DNA of 21,065 bases from JBFJVZ01 sp041623895 (GCA_041623895.1 JBFJVZ010000077.1:1-21065), one strand, 5' to 3'; numbered from the stretch's first letter, positions 7,494 to 16,616 are shown. Notes: generated from the letters alone by a model not told the origin. A program made the numbers and translations.

Positions 7494-8150
7494 TTATCCG
7501 ATCGTCTGCAGCGAGCTCGATGCGTACCGGTATCCAAATGCTTCGATGTCGCCGGCATAAAGTTGCCGGACATCGTCACGAGTGTTTTCGTCGTAGTAGC
7601 GAGTGTATTTACGACGCTTTGATTTCTGTTTGTGAACACCGAAAGAATCTTTGATTCCGATCTTTCGCTGGATCAACCTGGTGTCCGCTTTCAAGGTCTC
7701 GAACCTACCAATGAAGTCGATCGGTTCATCCAGAATGTTTCCGTAAACACAATTGGGCTGATGGTCAGTTGTCAGTAATTCCGATCGCTCGTAAAAGCGA
7801 TAGTCATATTCCAGCGTGACCGGGTACCCGAACATCTCTTTGTAGCCAGCGAGATCGATCGTTCTCCGCCACATCCAATGAAACTCGGTCGTGTCTTCTT
7901 CCGAGCGAAGCCCAAAATGGGCGGCGTGATGCAGACAAGAAACCGTTCGATCCCACGGATTGCGGACAAAAGCAAACTTGAAATAGTCATCCCAATATTC
8001 GCGGTACACGCGTTTGGCCTGGGATGCCAACAAATGCTTTGTCTCGGGTGAAGTATTCCACCAGTCCTGTCCGTGAATCCATCTCTCGATGGAACTGCCA
8101 CCGGTACGGGGGATGTGAATCAGAATGCAGCGATATTTATGCGAGATCAC
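7494..8150 (-). CDS. Sulfotransferase family 2-like protein
   Basis: The 218-residue product resembles PAPS-dependent sulfotransferases of the Sulfotransfer_2 type, which move a sulfuryl group from PAPS to carbohydrate or other hydroxyls. The 5'-phosphosulfate loop is seen at residues 8-20 (ILIHIPRTGGSSI), close to the family consensus HIPKTGGTS. The 3'-phosphate site is FAFVRNPWDRTVS at about 59-71. There is no signal peptide or membrane helix, so it is cytosolic as encoded. The start is GTG 8150: an in-frame TGA lies four codons upstream and no ATG is available near the N-terminus. The ribosome binding site is weak. It is convergent with the chemoreceptor gene. The substrate cannot be told from the sequence; planctomycete genomes are often rich in such enzymes. 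Confidence 0.88.
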   Translation of the reverse strand: MISHKYRCILIHIPRTGGSSIERWIHGQDWWNTSPETKHLLASQAKRVYREYWDDYFKFAFVRNPWDRTVSCLHHAAHFGLRSEEDTTEFHWMWRRTIDLAGYKEMFGYPVTLEYDYRFYERSELLTTDHQPNCVYGNILDEPIDFIGRFETLKADTRLIQRKIGIKDSFGVHKQKSKRRKYTRYYDENTRDDVRQLYAGDIEAFGYRYASSSLQTIG

Positions 8151-8200
8151 GTGGCAAGCTTTTCAGAATTGAAGCGATTACTGATCAGCAGGGGGTTGGG

Positions 8201-8230
8201 ATAATAGAAAAATTACCCGGCCTGGTACAA
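8201..8230 (-). promoter_or_regulatory. Candidate promoter of the sulfotransferase gene
   Basis: The minus strand has TTGTAC (8230-8225), an 18-base spacer and TATTAT (8206-8201). The start of transcription would be near 8194, about 45 bases before the GTG start. The -10 box matches consensus at five of six positions; the -35 box matches mainly in TTG. Confidence 0.45.
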
Positions 8231-8337
8231 GCTCAAACCCCGGGCCGTCGAGGTGGCGGAATTCGGAAGAATAGCGGTTCCTGGGCGTCGGAATTCTGTT
8301 TCCGCTGCAGAGAGACCCAGCATGCGCTGCTAATCGG

Positions 8338-9666
8338 CTACGCGAATATTCCTGTGACGACCTTGCCGCCTTCGGGGCCGGTCAAGCGGTGGGTGCGACC
8401 GCCGTGGAAGTAAGTGAGTGCGTCGTGCTTGAGGCCAACCAGATGGAGAATGGTGGCGTGCAAATCACGGAAGTGCACTTTTCCCTCGACCGCGCGAGCC
8501 CCGGTCTCGTCGGTACATCCGTGGACGTGGCCGCCTTTGACGCCGCCGCCGGCCAACCAAAAGGTGAAACCCTTGGCGTTGTGACCGGTTTCATTCTTGC
8601 CGTCCTCGGGCGTCAAACCGGGCCGCCCAAATTCGCCGCCCCAAACAACCAGTGTGTCCTCCAACAAGCCACGTGCTGTCAAGTCTTGCAGTAACGCGGC
8701 TATCGGCGCATCGACCGTTTCGCAATTCGCTTTCAAGTCGCGGCGATGATCTTTGTGCTGATCCCAGCTGCCATGATTGACCTGGATGAATCGTACGCCG
8801 GCTTCGGCAAACCGTCTTGCCAACAAACATTGGCGGCCAAAATCGGTTGGACGACAGGTTCCTACCGATAGCTTGTTGCCAACGCGATATCGCCGCAGCG
8901 TCTCCTCTGATTCGTTGGACAGGTCCAGCAACTCCGGCGCCGTCGACTGCATTCGAAAGGCCAACTCCATCGATTCGATCACGCCTTCCAACCGACCATC
9001 ATCGCGGCGGTCGGCGAGATGACTGCGGTTCATTGCTTGGATAAAATCGACTTGCTGGCGTTTGGCGAAGACCGGTAAATGATCCCCGGCAACATTGCTG
9101 ATCGTGGCCGCCGACATGTTCTCGCCGTTGACTCCGATCGGCGTCCCTTCGAATGATGTCGGCAGGAACGCACTGGAGTAGACCGATGGCTTGGCCGCAT
9201 TGAGACTGATGAACGCGGGCAGATCCTCGTTCTCGCTGCCCAGACCGTATGTGATCCAGGAACCCAAGCTCGGTCGTTGGCGAAGTCGCTCACCGGTATG
9301 CAGTTGCAAAAACGATTGAGCATGATTGCCCGTATCGGCGTGCATTCCGTTGATCACGCAAAGTCGGTCGGCGTGCCGGGCGGTTTCGGGCATCAATTCC
9401 GAAATCCAAAGTCCACTGTGGCCATGCCGCGAAAATTTGAAGACCGATCCGGGATGTTTCTTGTTACCGGTCTGCGGTTTGTAATCAAAGGTATCCAGCT
9501 GCGCAGGCCCGCCGCTCATGCACAGAAAGATGACCCGCTTGGCTCGTGCCGGCAGCGTTGGCCGGACAGCGCCGAACGAGTGCTGTGCCCCACAAAACGC
9601 CTGAAAGGCAAGGTAGCCGAATCCGCAGGAGGCGGTTTGCAGCATGCCGCGTCGGGATGGGTTCAT
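8338..9666 (-). CDS. DUF1501 protein (planctomycete sulfatase-fold partner of PSCyt1/PSD1)
   Basis: The 442-residue product begins MNPSRRGMLQTASCGFGYLA, a Tat-like leader with an SRRGML twin-arginine motif, so export in folded form is likely. Typical DUF1501 blocks follow: RVIFLCMSGGPAQLDTFDYKP near the start, MNGMHADTGNHAQSF-like text around residue 105, DTLVVWGGEFGR, and a NETGHNAKGFTFWLAGGGVKGG segment toward the end. The family is related to the alkaline phosphatase/sulfatase fold, but its activity is unproven. The ATG has GGAG 8 bases upstream. It sits 113 bases behind the PSCyt1-DUF1549-DUF1553 gene, the standard planctomycete pairing, so the two probably act together at the cell surface or in the periplasm. 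Confidence 0.93.
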   Translation of the reverse strand: MNPSRRGMLQTASCGFGYLAFQAFCGAQHSFGAVRPTLPARAKRVIFLCMSGGPAQLDTFDYKPQTGNKKHPGSVFKFSRHGHSGLWISELMPETARHADRLCVINGMHADTGNHAQSFLQLHTGERLRQRPSLGSWITYGLGSENEDLPAFISLNAAKPSVYSSAFLPTSFEGTPIGVNGENMSAATISNVAGDHLPVFAKRQQVDFIQAMNRSHLADRRDDGRLEGVIESMELAFRMQSTAPELLDLSNESEETLRRYRVGNKLSVGTCRPTDFGRQCLLARRFAEAGVRFIQVNHGSWDQHKDHRRDLKANCETVDAPIAALLQDLTARGLLEDTLVVWGGEFGRPGLTPEDGKNETGHNAKGFTFWLAGGGVKGGHVHGCTDETGARAVEGKVHFRDLHATILHLVGLKHDALTYFHGGRTHRLTGPEGGKVVTGIFA

Positions 9667-9779
9667 GGTGGGCTCCGATTTCTAGCTTGACATTGTAGCA
9701 GGCTGCCGGGCAATCATACCAAGGCGAAAGTGGTGTGGGCTTGTTGGTAACCGAAATCGCTCAGCTTCCGCTTCGAAAC

Positions 9780-12773
9780 TCAATCGATGTAACGGAATTC
9801 GTTGCTGGCCATCAATGCCTGGCAAAGGCTCGACCAGGCTTTCATTTTTCGCAGCTCTGATTCGGCAGAGTGGTCCTTGAGTGAGCTTTCCAGGGATCGT
9901 ATGTGCCGCAGGGCGGCGGCGGACTCCCCGTCGCTCGGGCGGCGCTGCAGTATCCGGCCAAAGACTAACCCAATCCGTTCAACATCATCACGGTCCGACA
10001 GCGCCAAAATTTCCGTGGCGAGAGATTCCGCCTGACCCACGACAAAGGGGTTGTTCAACAGAAATAACGATTGCGTCGGCAACGTCGTCTCGTTGCGCCG
10101 GCCCACGATGCCCACGCCATCTGGCAAATCAAAGGCGGTAAGTTCCGGGGGCGGTGCGTGACGCAACATGCACAGGTAAATACTTCGGTGGTTGCTTTGG
10201 CGATGAAGATTGGTCGACTCGCCGGGCGGCCAATTGATCAACGCGTCAATCGTTTCAATCGCTGAACCGGGGCTTGGATTTACATCCAGCCGACCACTGG
10301 CGGCCAGGATACTGTCGCGCAGCGACTCGGCATCCAAGCGGCGGCGATCGTGACGGGCAAACAAGCTATTCTCGGGGTCGGCTGCTGCCAGCTGCTCGCT
10401 GCAGCGACTGTCCAACCCATAGGTGCGACTGAGAACGATCTGTCGAATCAGCCGCTTGATCGACCAACCATCCCGAACGAAACGCTCAGCAAGATGATCC
10501 AGCAATTCCGGGTCGGTCGGCCGCGCACCATAAACACCAAAGTCATCCGGGGTCGCGACAATGCCGTGCCCCAGCAAATGCATCCAAACTCGATTCACCA
10601 TCACGCGCGCGGTTTGTGGATGATCGGGGCGGGTCAGCCAGGCGGCCAGTTCTCTCCGGCCACTTTGATTGGAATCGACGGGCAAGTCGGCGGTCCTGGG
10701 CTCGTCGCCGTTGTTCAGCAAATCTTTGTTCAGCAAATCTTTTTCGTAAGCCGTCAGGAACCCACGCGGCACTTCCTCACCAAGTTTTCCGGTTTCACCT
10801 CCGATGTGGATTTTGCAATTTGCGGGTTTTGGCTTCTCGCGGACCCCCATGGCCAGACCGAGTGTGCGGGAACCTTGGGGCTGGCCGGAGGCGTTATGAA
10901 TCTGCCCTGCCTGTTGATCGGAAAGCGCGCGATCAAAAATCGAAAACTGGGCGAGATTCCCTGCCAGCGGTGCAAACTTATCGCTTCGATTGGCCACGCA
11001 GTAATCGGGAGAGTCGCCAAAGTTGGCCCGCATCTCCGTCTCGATCTCAAGCACACCATTCAAAAACACTTTGACGCTGCGACGATCGCGAACCAGGACC
11101 ACATGATTCCAGCTGCCGGCGGGGATGACGGTCGAACCTGCAACCGATTTTTTGTCGACATTGCCGTTAAAGACAAACAAATTGCCGGTGCGTGATTTTT
11201 CGTGCGTGCCGCCGATCCCCAGATGGTCACCCGGCAAGGCTTTGTCGCCAAGTTTTGCACGCGAGAACAAGTAAGCTGTGATTGGTCGCTGATCGTTGGG
11301 CGTGTCGTTTTTGAACCAAAAGGAAACCGAGTAAGCTTCATCGGACGCCGGCAGCTTGCCGTGAATGTTGGTCGTTTTGACGGCCGCATAGTTGTCGGCA
11401 GAAAAACTCTCCGGCGACTCGACACTCAGACCATCCGGTACCACGTCCAACTTCGCGTGAAGCTGCGGCCCCAGCCCCTTGATCACCTCGGCGTACGCAC
11501 TGGGAAACTTTGGCACTTCGTTCCGATCGTGAACCGCGGAATCTTTGCTCCATGTTGACTTCAGTTGATGCAGCTCAGTTGGCGGTGCGGTCAACTTTTC
11601 GTTGGCGGCCAATCCGTACAACGTTTCTGTGCTGGTAAAGATACCGGCCAGCGCATAGTAATCTCGCGTCGGAATCGGGTCGTGCTTGTGATCGTGGCAA
11701 CGGGCGCAGGCGACACTCAATCCCATCACCGCCGTACTGACCGCATTGATTTGATCGTCGACAATATCCATGGCAAAGTTCTTATTCATCGCGGCAGCAG
11801 GCTTGGCTCCCATTGCCAGAAAACCGGTCGCGACCAGTTGGCGATTACGCTGCCCGGCTGTTTCAGCCTCGAGCAAGTCTCCGCAGATTTGCTCACTGAT
11901 GAATCGATCGTAGGGAACGTCGTTGTTGAGCGCATCGATAACGTAGTCGCGATATCGCCAGGCATGCGGAAACGAGGCGTTTCGACCGAGTCCGTCGTCA
12001 CCGTTGGATTCGCCATAGCGGGCGACGTCCAGCCAATGGCGTCCCCAACGCTGACCGAATTGGGGTCGATTCAGGAGCCAATCAACCAGATCCCGAGTCG
12101 CTTTGGCAGCATCCTGCTTATAGGCATCGACAAAGCGATCAACATCATTCAGCTCAGGCGGAAGCCCAATCAAATCATAGTGCAGCCGCCGAATGAGTGT
12201 CCGTGGATCTGCATCATGGGTCGGCGAAAGCCCGGCGGCTTCGATTCGAGCCAACACGAATCGATCGATTGGATCCCGCGGCCAACTGCGATCGACAACA
12301 TCCGGAACTTCAACAGCGCGGCGGGGGAAGAAGGACCAAAGCGCAGCCAGATCGACTTCTGATTCGGCTCCCGTTGCCCGGTCGCCCGTCCGCGGGTCAG
12401 CTGCGCCGCGGCGAATCCAGGTTTCAAAATCTCGGATGACCGATTCCGACAACGGTTGATCCGGTGGCATTTCAACACCGTCATAGCGAAGCGCCTGAAT
12501 GATCAAACTTTCCTCGGGGCGCTGCGCCACCAACACCGGCCCCGATTGGCCTCCAGCCATCACGCCATCGCGGCTATCCAATCGCAGGTTACCACCCACT
12601 TGCTTTGCTGCGGCCGAGTGACACTGGTAGCAGTGGGTGACCAGCACGGGCCGAATCTTATTCTCAAAGAAGGCACGGTCTCGACCAGTCAGCGTGTCCG
12701 CAAACGCGACTCCGGATTGGAGCGCGGCAAGCAAAAGGATTGTCGAAACAACAGCGAAACAAACTTTGTTCAC
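9780..12773 (-). CDS. PSCyt1-DUF1549-(LamG-like)-DUF1553 exported cytochrome protein
   Basis: The 997-residue product starts with a signal peptide cut near AFA25/D26. A planctomycete cytochrome C domain (PSCyt1) follows with CYQCH at 48-52. DUF1549 (about 150-370) contains a second CxxCH, CARCH at 356-360, followed by DHKHDP. A concanavalin/LamG-like domain lies at about 455-625 (YSVSFWFKN, GSWNHVVLVRDRRSVKVFLNGV), and DUF1553 (PSD1) at about 700-960 with VMVNRVWMHLLGHGIV. Both CxxCH sites could hold c-type haem. The function is unknown; carbohydrate-linked redox chemistry is often suggested because of the sugar-binding-type domain. I chose GTG 12773: upstream residues of the longer frame (to 13094) overlap the neighbouring gene and come before the signal peptide. 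No Shine-Dalgarno site is seen. It forms a module with the DUF1501 gene downstream. Confidence 0.93.
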   Translation of the reverse strand: MNKVCFAVVSTILLLAALQSGVAFADTLTGRDRAFFENKIRPVLVTHCYQCHSAAAKQVGGNLRLDSRDGVMAGGQSGPVLVAQRPEESLIIQALRYDGVEMPPDQPLSESVIRDFETWIRRGAADPRTGDRATGAESEVDLAALWSFFPRRAVEVPDVVDRSWPRDPIDRFVLARIEAAGLSPTHDADPRTLIRRLHYDLIGLPPELNDVDRFVDAYKQDAAKATRDLVDWLLNRPQFGQRWGRHWLDVARYGESNGDDGLGRNASFPHAWRYRDYVIDALNNDVPYDRFISEQICGDLLEAETAGQRNRQLVATGFLAMGAKPAAAMNKNFAMDIVDDQINAVSTAVMGLSVACARCHDHKHDPIPTRDYYALAGIFTSTETLYGLAANEKLTAPPTELHQLKSTWSKDSAVHDRNEVPKFPSAYAEVIKGLGPQLHAKLDVVPDGLSVESPESFSADNYAAVKTTNIHGKLPASDEAYSVSFWFKNDTPNDQRPITAYLFSRAKLGDKALPGDHLGIGGTHEKSRTGNLFVFNGNVDKKSVAGSTVIPAGSWNHVVLVRDRRSVKVFLNGVLEIETEMRANFGDSPDYCVANRSDKFAPLAGNLAQFSIFDRALSDQQAGQIHNASGQPQGSRTLGLAMGVREKPKPANCKIHIGGETGKLGEEVPRGFLTAYEKDLLNKDLLNNGDEPRTADLPVDSNQSGRRELAAWLTRPDHPQTARVMVNRVWMHLLGHGIVATPDDFGVYGARPTDPELLDHLAERFVRDGWSIKRLIRQIVLSRTYGLDSRCSEQLAAADPENSLFARHDRRRLDAESLRDSILAASGRLDVNPSPGSAIETIDALINWPPGESTNLHRQSNHRSIYLCMLRHAPPPELTAFDLPDGVGIVGRRNETTLPTQSLFLLNNPFVVGQAESLATEILALSDRDDVERIGLVFGRILQRRPSDGESAAALRHIRSLESSLKDHSAESELRKMKAWSSLCQALMASNEFRYID

Positions 12774-12821
12774 AACAAGTCTGTCAAGGCGGTGGGAAGC
12801 AGGGGCGGGGAGGGCACAAGG

Positions 12822-12850
12822 ATTATCATCCAATCGAGCCCCAGATGCAA
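12822..12850 (-). promoter_or_regulatory. Candidate promoter of the PSCyt1/DUF1501 module
   Basis: The minus strand has TTGCAT (12850-12845), a 17-base spacer and GATAAT (12827-12822). Transcription would begin near 12815, about 42 bases before the GTG at 12773. This would give the cytochrome/DUF1501 pair a promoter of its own, separate from read-through out of gyrB and the DUF1559 gene. Confidence 0.4.
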
Positions 12851-12879
12851 AGCTCAGCCGCGACGATCGTGCTGCGAAT

Positions 12880-13917
12880 CTAGAACGAACCCACACGATT
12901 GCCGTCTTTTCGCGAGCCCAGGTTTCTCCAGATCGAAACTGCGACACTATCCGAAACGGGTCGGGTTGAGCCACCCAGCAAGAGAATGTGGACCATGCCG
13001 GCATGAAAGCTGCGCGAGGTGACGGCGGCGTACGTTGGGCCCACACAAACACTTTCCGGCTTTTCCTCACGGCAGGATGTGTAGTCAATGTCATAGTTTC
13101 GCGCGCCGACCCGATGCGGTACCAACGTGTTGGGGGGAAATGTTGTCGTCATCCCCGTTTGATGAACGCGACCATCCACCCACTCGGTATGGCCGGTCCG
13201 TTGCTGAAAATTCCCGCCCAAGCCGCTGATACCGGTCGCAGCGGGCGGCTCGGGCCCGCCGCCGCTGCCGTCCCGCAGGTAAGGTGTGAACGCTTTGACT
13301 TCCGCAAATGCCAATGTTTGAGTGAGTCCGTCGGTGATATCTTTGGGCGAGAAGGAATGATTGGGTGTAAAGGCGCCATCGCCAGGTTCGCCCGTCGCAT
13401 TTTCCCATACCTTCCAAGTTCCACCATTGAATCCGTAACTGACCGGATAGTCTTTCGCGCTGCCCGAACTGTCCAATCGAGCACGATCGTTGATTTCACT
13501 GGGACAAAGATAAAGAGGAACTCGCTGACCACGAACGGTGACTTTGGCGGAATCACCTGCGGTCGCATCCTCGAAGTCGATCAAGTCGGCAAGGTTCGCG
13601 CGCTCCAGATACGGCAACAACCGGGCATGGATCGACCATTCCCCGGCATCGCTGGTGGGATCGACCACGAAACTCACCGGAAAAGTCTTATTGGCAAGTT
13701 GATAGTTATGCAGCGCCAAGCCGATTTGTTTCAAGTTGTTCAAACAACTGGTGCGGCGAGCGGATTCACGCGCGGACCCAATGGCGGGCAACAGCAGTGC
13801 GACCAGGATGCTGATGATGGAGATGACGACCACCAGCTCGATGATGGTCACACCGGGCGGGTGGCGCTGGCCGCATCGACGTGGTTGTCCAGGCCAGAGT
13901 GGATGAGATCGAAGCAT
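12880..13917 (-). CDS. DUF1559 pseudopilin-like protein
   Basis: The 345-residue product has a type IV prepilin-like N-terminus: a basic leader, then PG/VTIIELVVVISIISILVA around residues 21-40, with the conserved glutamate at position 5 after the expected cleavage. The DUF1559 signature LNNLKQIGLALHNYQ follows. Near the end comes the family's H-x-G-x-DG-like segment, here altered to FHAGMVHILLLGGSTRPVSDSVAV, so the usual DG is GG. The proteins are thought to be anchored in the membrane and form pilus-like or secretion-related fibres; planctomycetes have many copies. The ATG at 13917 lies 15 bases after the gyrB stop, with no clear ribosome binding site, so it may be read from the gyrB transcript. 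An N-terminal extension of about 20 residues before the prepilin cleavage site is longer than in most pilins. Confidence 0.9.
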   Translation of the reverse strand: MLRSHPLWPGQPRRCGQRHPPGVTIIELVVVISIISILVALLLPAIGSARESARRTSCLNNLKQIGLALHNYQLANKTFPVSFVVDPTSDAGEWSIHARLLPYLERANLADLIDFEDATAGDSAKVTVRGQRVPLYLCPSEINDRARLDSSGSAKDYPVSYGFNGGTWKVWENATGEPGDGAFTPNHSFSPKDITDGLTQTLAFAEVKAFTPYLRDGSGGGPEPPAATGISGLGGNFQQRTGHTEWVDGRVHQTGMTTTFPPNTLVPHRVGARNYDIDYTSCREEKPESVCVGPTYAAVTSRSFHAGMVHILLLGGSTRPVSDSVAVSIWRNLGSRKDGNRVGSF

Positions 13918-13932
13918 TTGGGCGGTGGTGGA

Positions 13933-16455
13933 TTAGACGTCCAAGTTGCGCACATCCAAGGCATGTTTTTCGATGAATTCACGTCTGGGCTCGACCTTGT
14001 CGCCCATCAGCAGGCGGAACATTTCATCCGCCGCGCCGGCGTCGGTCAGGTTGACTTTGATCAGCGTGCGATTCTCGGGGATCAATGTCGTCTCGCGAAG
14101 TTCCTCGGCGTTCATTTCGCCCAATCCTTTGAACCGGGTCACGGAGAGTCCTTTTTCGCCAGCCGCGCGGACTTCCGGCAGCAATTCACGCAGGTCCTCA
14201 AGCGGACGGCGATGCTCTTCGTTGCGGACCAGCTCGAACCGAGCGGTCGTGGCGCCCGTTCTCTCGGCAGGAATCAGATCGTCGATTCCGAATCCCAACG
14301 GCAGCAGTTCTTTTAGTCCGCTGTTGATGGTGCGGACTTCATGCAGTTCGGCCAAATGGGCCATTGGCTGTCCGGCGGCGTCGGTGCCGTCCGCAGCCGG
14401 GTCTACGTCCGCGTCGCCGACTTCTTGTTCTTCGTTATCGAGTACCCATCCGTTTTGGTTGAGAAACTTTTCGACCTCGTCTTGCGTCTGAAACCAATGC
14501 TCTTCGTTGCCGTGGGTCAGCAGCAGCGCGGGTAGCTTTCCGCTGACGGGCTCAAGTCTCAAGGCGTGAGCGCGAAGGCTGACACCGCGGCGTTCCAGCG
14601 CCAAGATAGCATCCTCCATCGACGCCAGTGCGGTGCAAAGCGCTTCCATCTTCTCGCCTTCGACACGGCGTCCGTCCTCCGCTTCAAACACCGTGTCGGC
14701 AAGCCCGCGCTGCAGCAACTGTCCCTTCATTTCTTCTTCTGACTGGACGTAATATCTGTTCTTGCCCTGCTGGACGCGGAACAGTGGCGGCTGCGCGACG
14801 TAAACGTGTCCGCCGGCAACCAGTTGGTACATTTGCCGATAGAAGAAGCAGAGCAACAGCGTGCGAATGTGGCTTCCGTCCACATCGGCGTCCGTCATGA
14901 TGATGATCTTGTTGTAGCGGCGTTTGGAAATATCCTGGTCGGCGCCGATACCGGTGCCAATCGCTTGAATCATCGATTGGACTTCTTCATTGGCCAGGAC
15001 TTTGTCTTCGCGGCTCTTGTAGGCGTTGATGATTTTACCGCGAAGCGGCAAGATCGCCTGGTAATCCCGTATCCGTCCGCCTTCGGCGGAACCACCGGCC
15101 GAGTCACCTTCGACCAGGTACAACTCACACTCGTCCATGTTTTTGCTGATGCAATCGCGGAGCTTGCCTGGGAGTCCGCCGCCGCCGAGTGCGTCCTTGC
15201 GTTTGCGGAGCAGGTCTTTTGCTTTGCGGGCCGCTTCGCGTGCTTCTGCTGCCAACAGACCTTTGCGGACAATCGTCTTGGCCGTCCGCGGGTTTTCTTC
15301 CATGTATTTGGCTAGCTGTTCGCCGACACCACCGCTAATGATGCCCTCGATTTCGCTATTGCCAAGCTTGGTTTTGGTTTGCCCCTCAAACTGCGGATGC
15401 GGAGCTCGAACACTGATGACGGCGGTGATTCCTTCGCGAAAGTCATCGCCGCTGAGAACCGTATTGCCCTTGAAGAGGCCTTCTTTTTTGCCGTAGTTGT
15501 TCAGCGTTCGCGTCAAAGCCGAGCGGAACCCGGAGACGTGGGTCCCGCCTTCGATGGTGTGAATGTTATTGACGTAAGACTGAACATTTTCGGTGAATTC
15601 GGTACTGTACTGCAGCGCGATTTCATACCGCGTGCCCTCTTTTTCGCCACTGATCAAGATGACGTCGTTGTGCAGAGTGTCGCTGGCGCGGTTGAGGTGC
15701 TCGACAAATTCAACGATCCCTCGTTCGTATTGGAAGTCACCACCTTCGCCGTTGCGCTCATCGAGAAATTTGATGTGCACGCCGCTATTAAGAAAGGCCA
15801 ACTCCTGAAGCCGCTTGTACAAAGTATCAAAGTTGTACTTGACGACGCTGAAGATCTGGCCGTCTGCTTTGAAGGTCGTTTTGGTGCCGGTGCGTTTGGT
15901 CGCGCGACCCTTTTGCACGGGACCGGTGGGAACGCCGCGTTCGTATTCTTGCGTCCAAGTGAAGCCATCACGGCTAACTTCCACTTCGGCCCACTGACTC
16001 AGAAAGTTCACCACGGTCACACCCACTCCATGCAGACCGCCGGAGGTCTGATAGGCGCCTTTCTCAAACTTGCCGCCGAATTTGAGAACTGTCATCACGC
16101 CCTCCAACGTACTGACTTCGCGATCCAATTCCTCGGAAAGCTGATCGTGCTTGGTCACGGGGATGCCGCGGCCGTCGTCTTCGACCGTCACGCTACCATC
16201 GGTGTGAACGATCACCGAGACGGTCTTGGCAAAGTCCGCCATCGCCTCGTCGATCGAATTGTCGACGACTTCATAGACCAGATGATGCAACCCGCGGACG
16301 GTGGTGTCACCGATGTACATGCTGGGACGTTCGCGGACGTGCTCCAGGTCGCTGAGATGCTGAAGGTCTTTGTCCGTGTACTCGGAATTGGCCAGTTTCG
16401 CGACCGGTGGAGGGGCGTCGGAGGGAGAAGATTCAGAAGTCGGAGCGTCGCTCAT
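13933..16455 (-). CDS. gyrB: DNA gyrase subunit B
   Basis: The 840-residue product is the ATPase subunit of gyrase, which with GyrA introduces negative supercoils. The GHKL ATPase motifs are at 61-71 (YEVVDNSIDEA, catalytic E62), 93-99 (DDGRGIP) and 139-150 (GGLHGVGVTVVN). The TOPRIM metal site is E449 in VEGDSAGG and D522/D524/D526 in DADVDGSH. A GyrB-type insert of about 150 residues follows TOPRIM, and the end RFKGLGEMN...ALDVRNLDV matches GyrB rather than ParE. The acidic stretch near the insert end (EEQEVGDADVDPAADGTDAA) is probably a flexible linker. I chose ATG 16455 (MSDAPTSES), with AGG 7 bases upstream; a longer frame to 16515 adds 20 residues of no family character. rnhA lies upstream, separated by two hairpins. 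Confidence 0.97.
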   Translation of the reverse strand: MSDAPTSESSPSDAPPPVAKLANSEYTDKDLQHLSDLEHVRERPSMYIGDTTVRGLHHLVYEVVDNSIDEAMADFAKTVSVIVHTDGSVTVEDDGRGIPVTKHDQLSEELDREVSTLEGVMTVLKFGGKFEKGAYQTSGGLHGVGVTVVNFLSQWAEVEVSRDGFTWTQEYERGVPTGPVQKGRATKRTGTKTTFKADGQIFSVVKYNFDTLYKRLQELAFLNSGVHIKFLDERNGEGGDFQYERGIVEFVEHLNRASDTLHNDVILISGEKEGTRYEIALQYSTEFTENVQSYVNNIHTIEGGTHVSGFRSALTRTLNNYGKKEGLFKGNTVLSGDDFREGITAVISVRAPHPQFEGQTKTKLGNSEIEGIISGGVGEQLAKYMEENPRTAKTIVRKGLLAAEAREAARKAKDLLRKRKDALGGGGLPGKLRDCISKNMDECELYLVEGDSAGGSAEGGRIRDYQAILPLRGKIINAYKSREDKVLANEEVQSMIQAIGTGIGADQDISKRRYNKIIIMTDADVDGSHIRTLLLCFFYRQMYQLVAGGHVYVAQPPLFRVQQGKNRYYVQSEEEMKGQLLQRGLADTVFEAEDGRRVEGEKMEALCTALASMEDAILALERRGVSLRAHALRLEPVSGKLPALLLTHGNEEHWFQTQDEVEKFLNQNGWVLDNEEQEVGDADVDPAADGTDAAGQPMAHLAELHEVRTINSGLKELLPLGFGIDDLIPAERTGATTARFELVRNEEHRRPLEDLRELLPEVRAAGEKGLSVTRFKGLGEMNAEELRETTLIPENRTLIKVNLTDAGAADEMFRLLMGDKVEPRREFIEKHALDVRNLDV

Positions 16456-16559
16456 GAAAACCTGCATCAGAGACGTAAAATTGCGAGCCACGGGGGGTGG
16501 CAATGGAAACCGCAATTCTACCGTTCTGGGCCGCTATCCGCGATGGCAGCAGGGCTCCG

Positions 16560-16616
16560 AAAAGGGCTAAAAATACGAATAAAATGGCCCTTTTCTCGGC
16601 TCGTTTCGATGAGCCG
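16560..16616 (-). terminator. Double hairpin between rnhA and gyrB, likely rnhA terminator
   Basis: Read on the minus strand after rnhA there are two perfect hairpins. The first has CGGCTC/GAGCCG arms (16616-16611/16602-16597) with an 8-base loop. The second has AAAAGGGC/GCCCTTTT arms (16594-16587/16567-16560) around an AT-rich 19-base loop and ends in a TTTT run. The second has the form of a short intrinsic terminator and, being symmetric, would work on either strand. A promoter for gyrB would then be needed in 16456-16559; TAGAAT at 16520-16515 is a weak candidate -10 box. Confidence 0.4.

Noticed and set aside
10350..12362. Long plus-strand frames (281 and 265 codons) opposite the PSCyt1 gene
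   Set aside because: They are antisense to strongly recognised domains and are explained by codon composition.
12988..14316. 442-codon plus-strand frame opposite the DUF1559 gene and the end of gyrB
   Set aside because: It is antisense to two well-identified genes, and its translation has no domain character.
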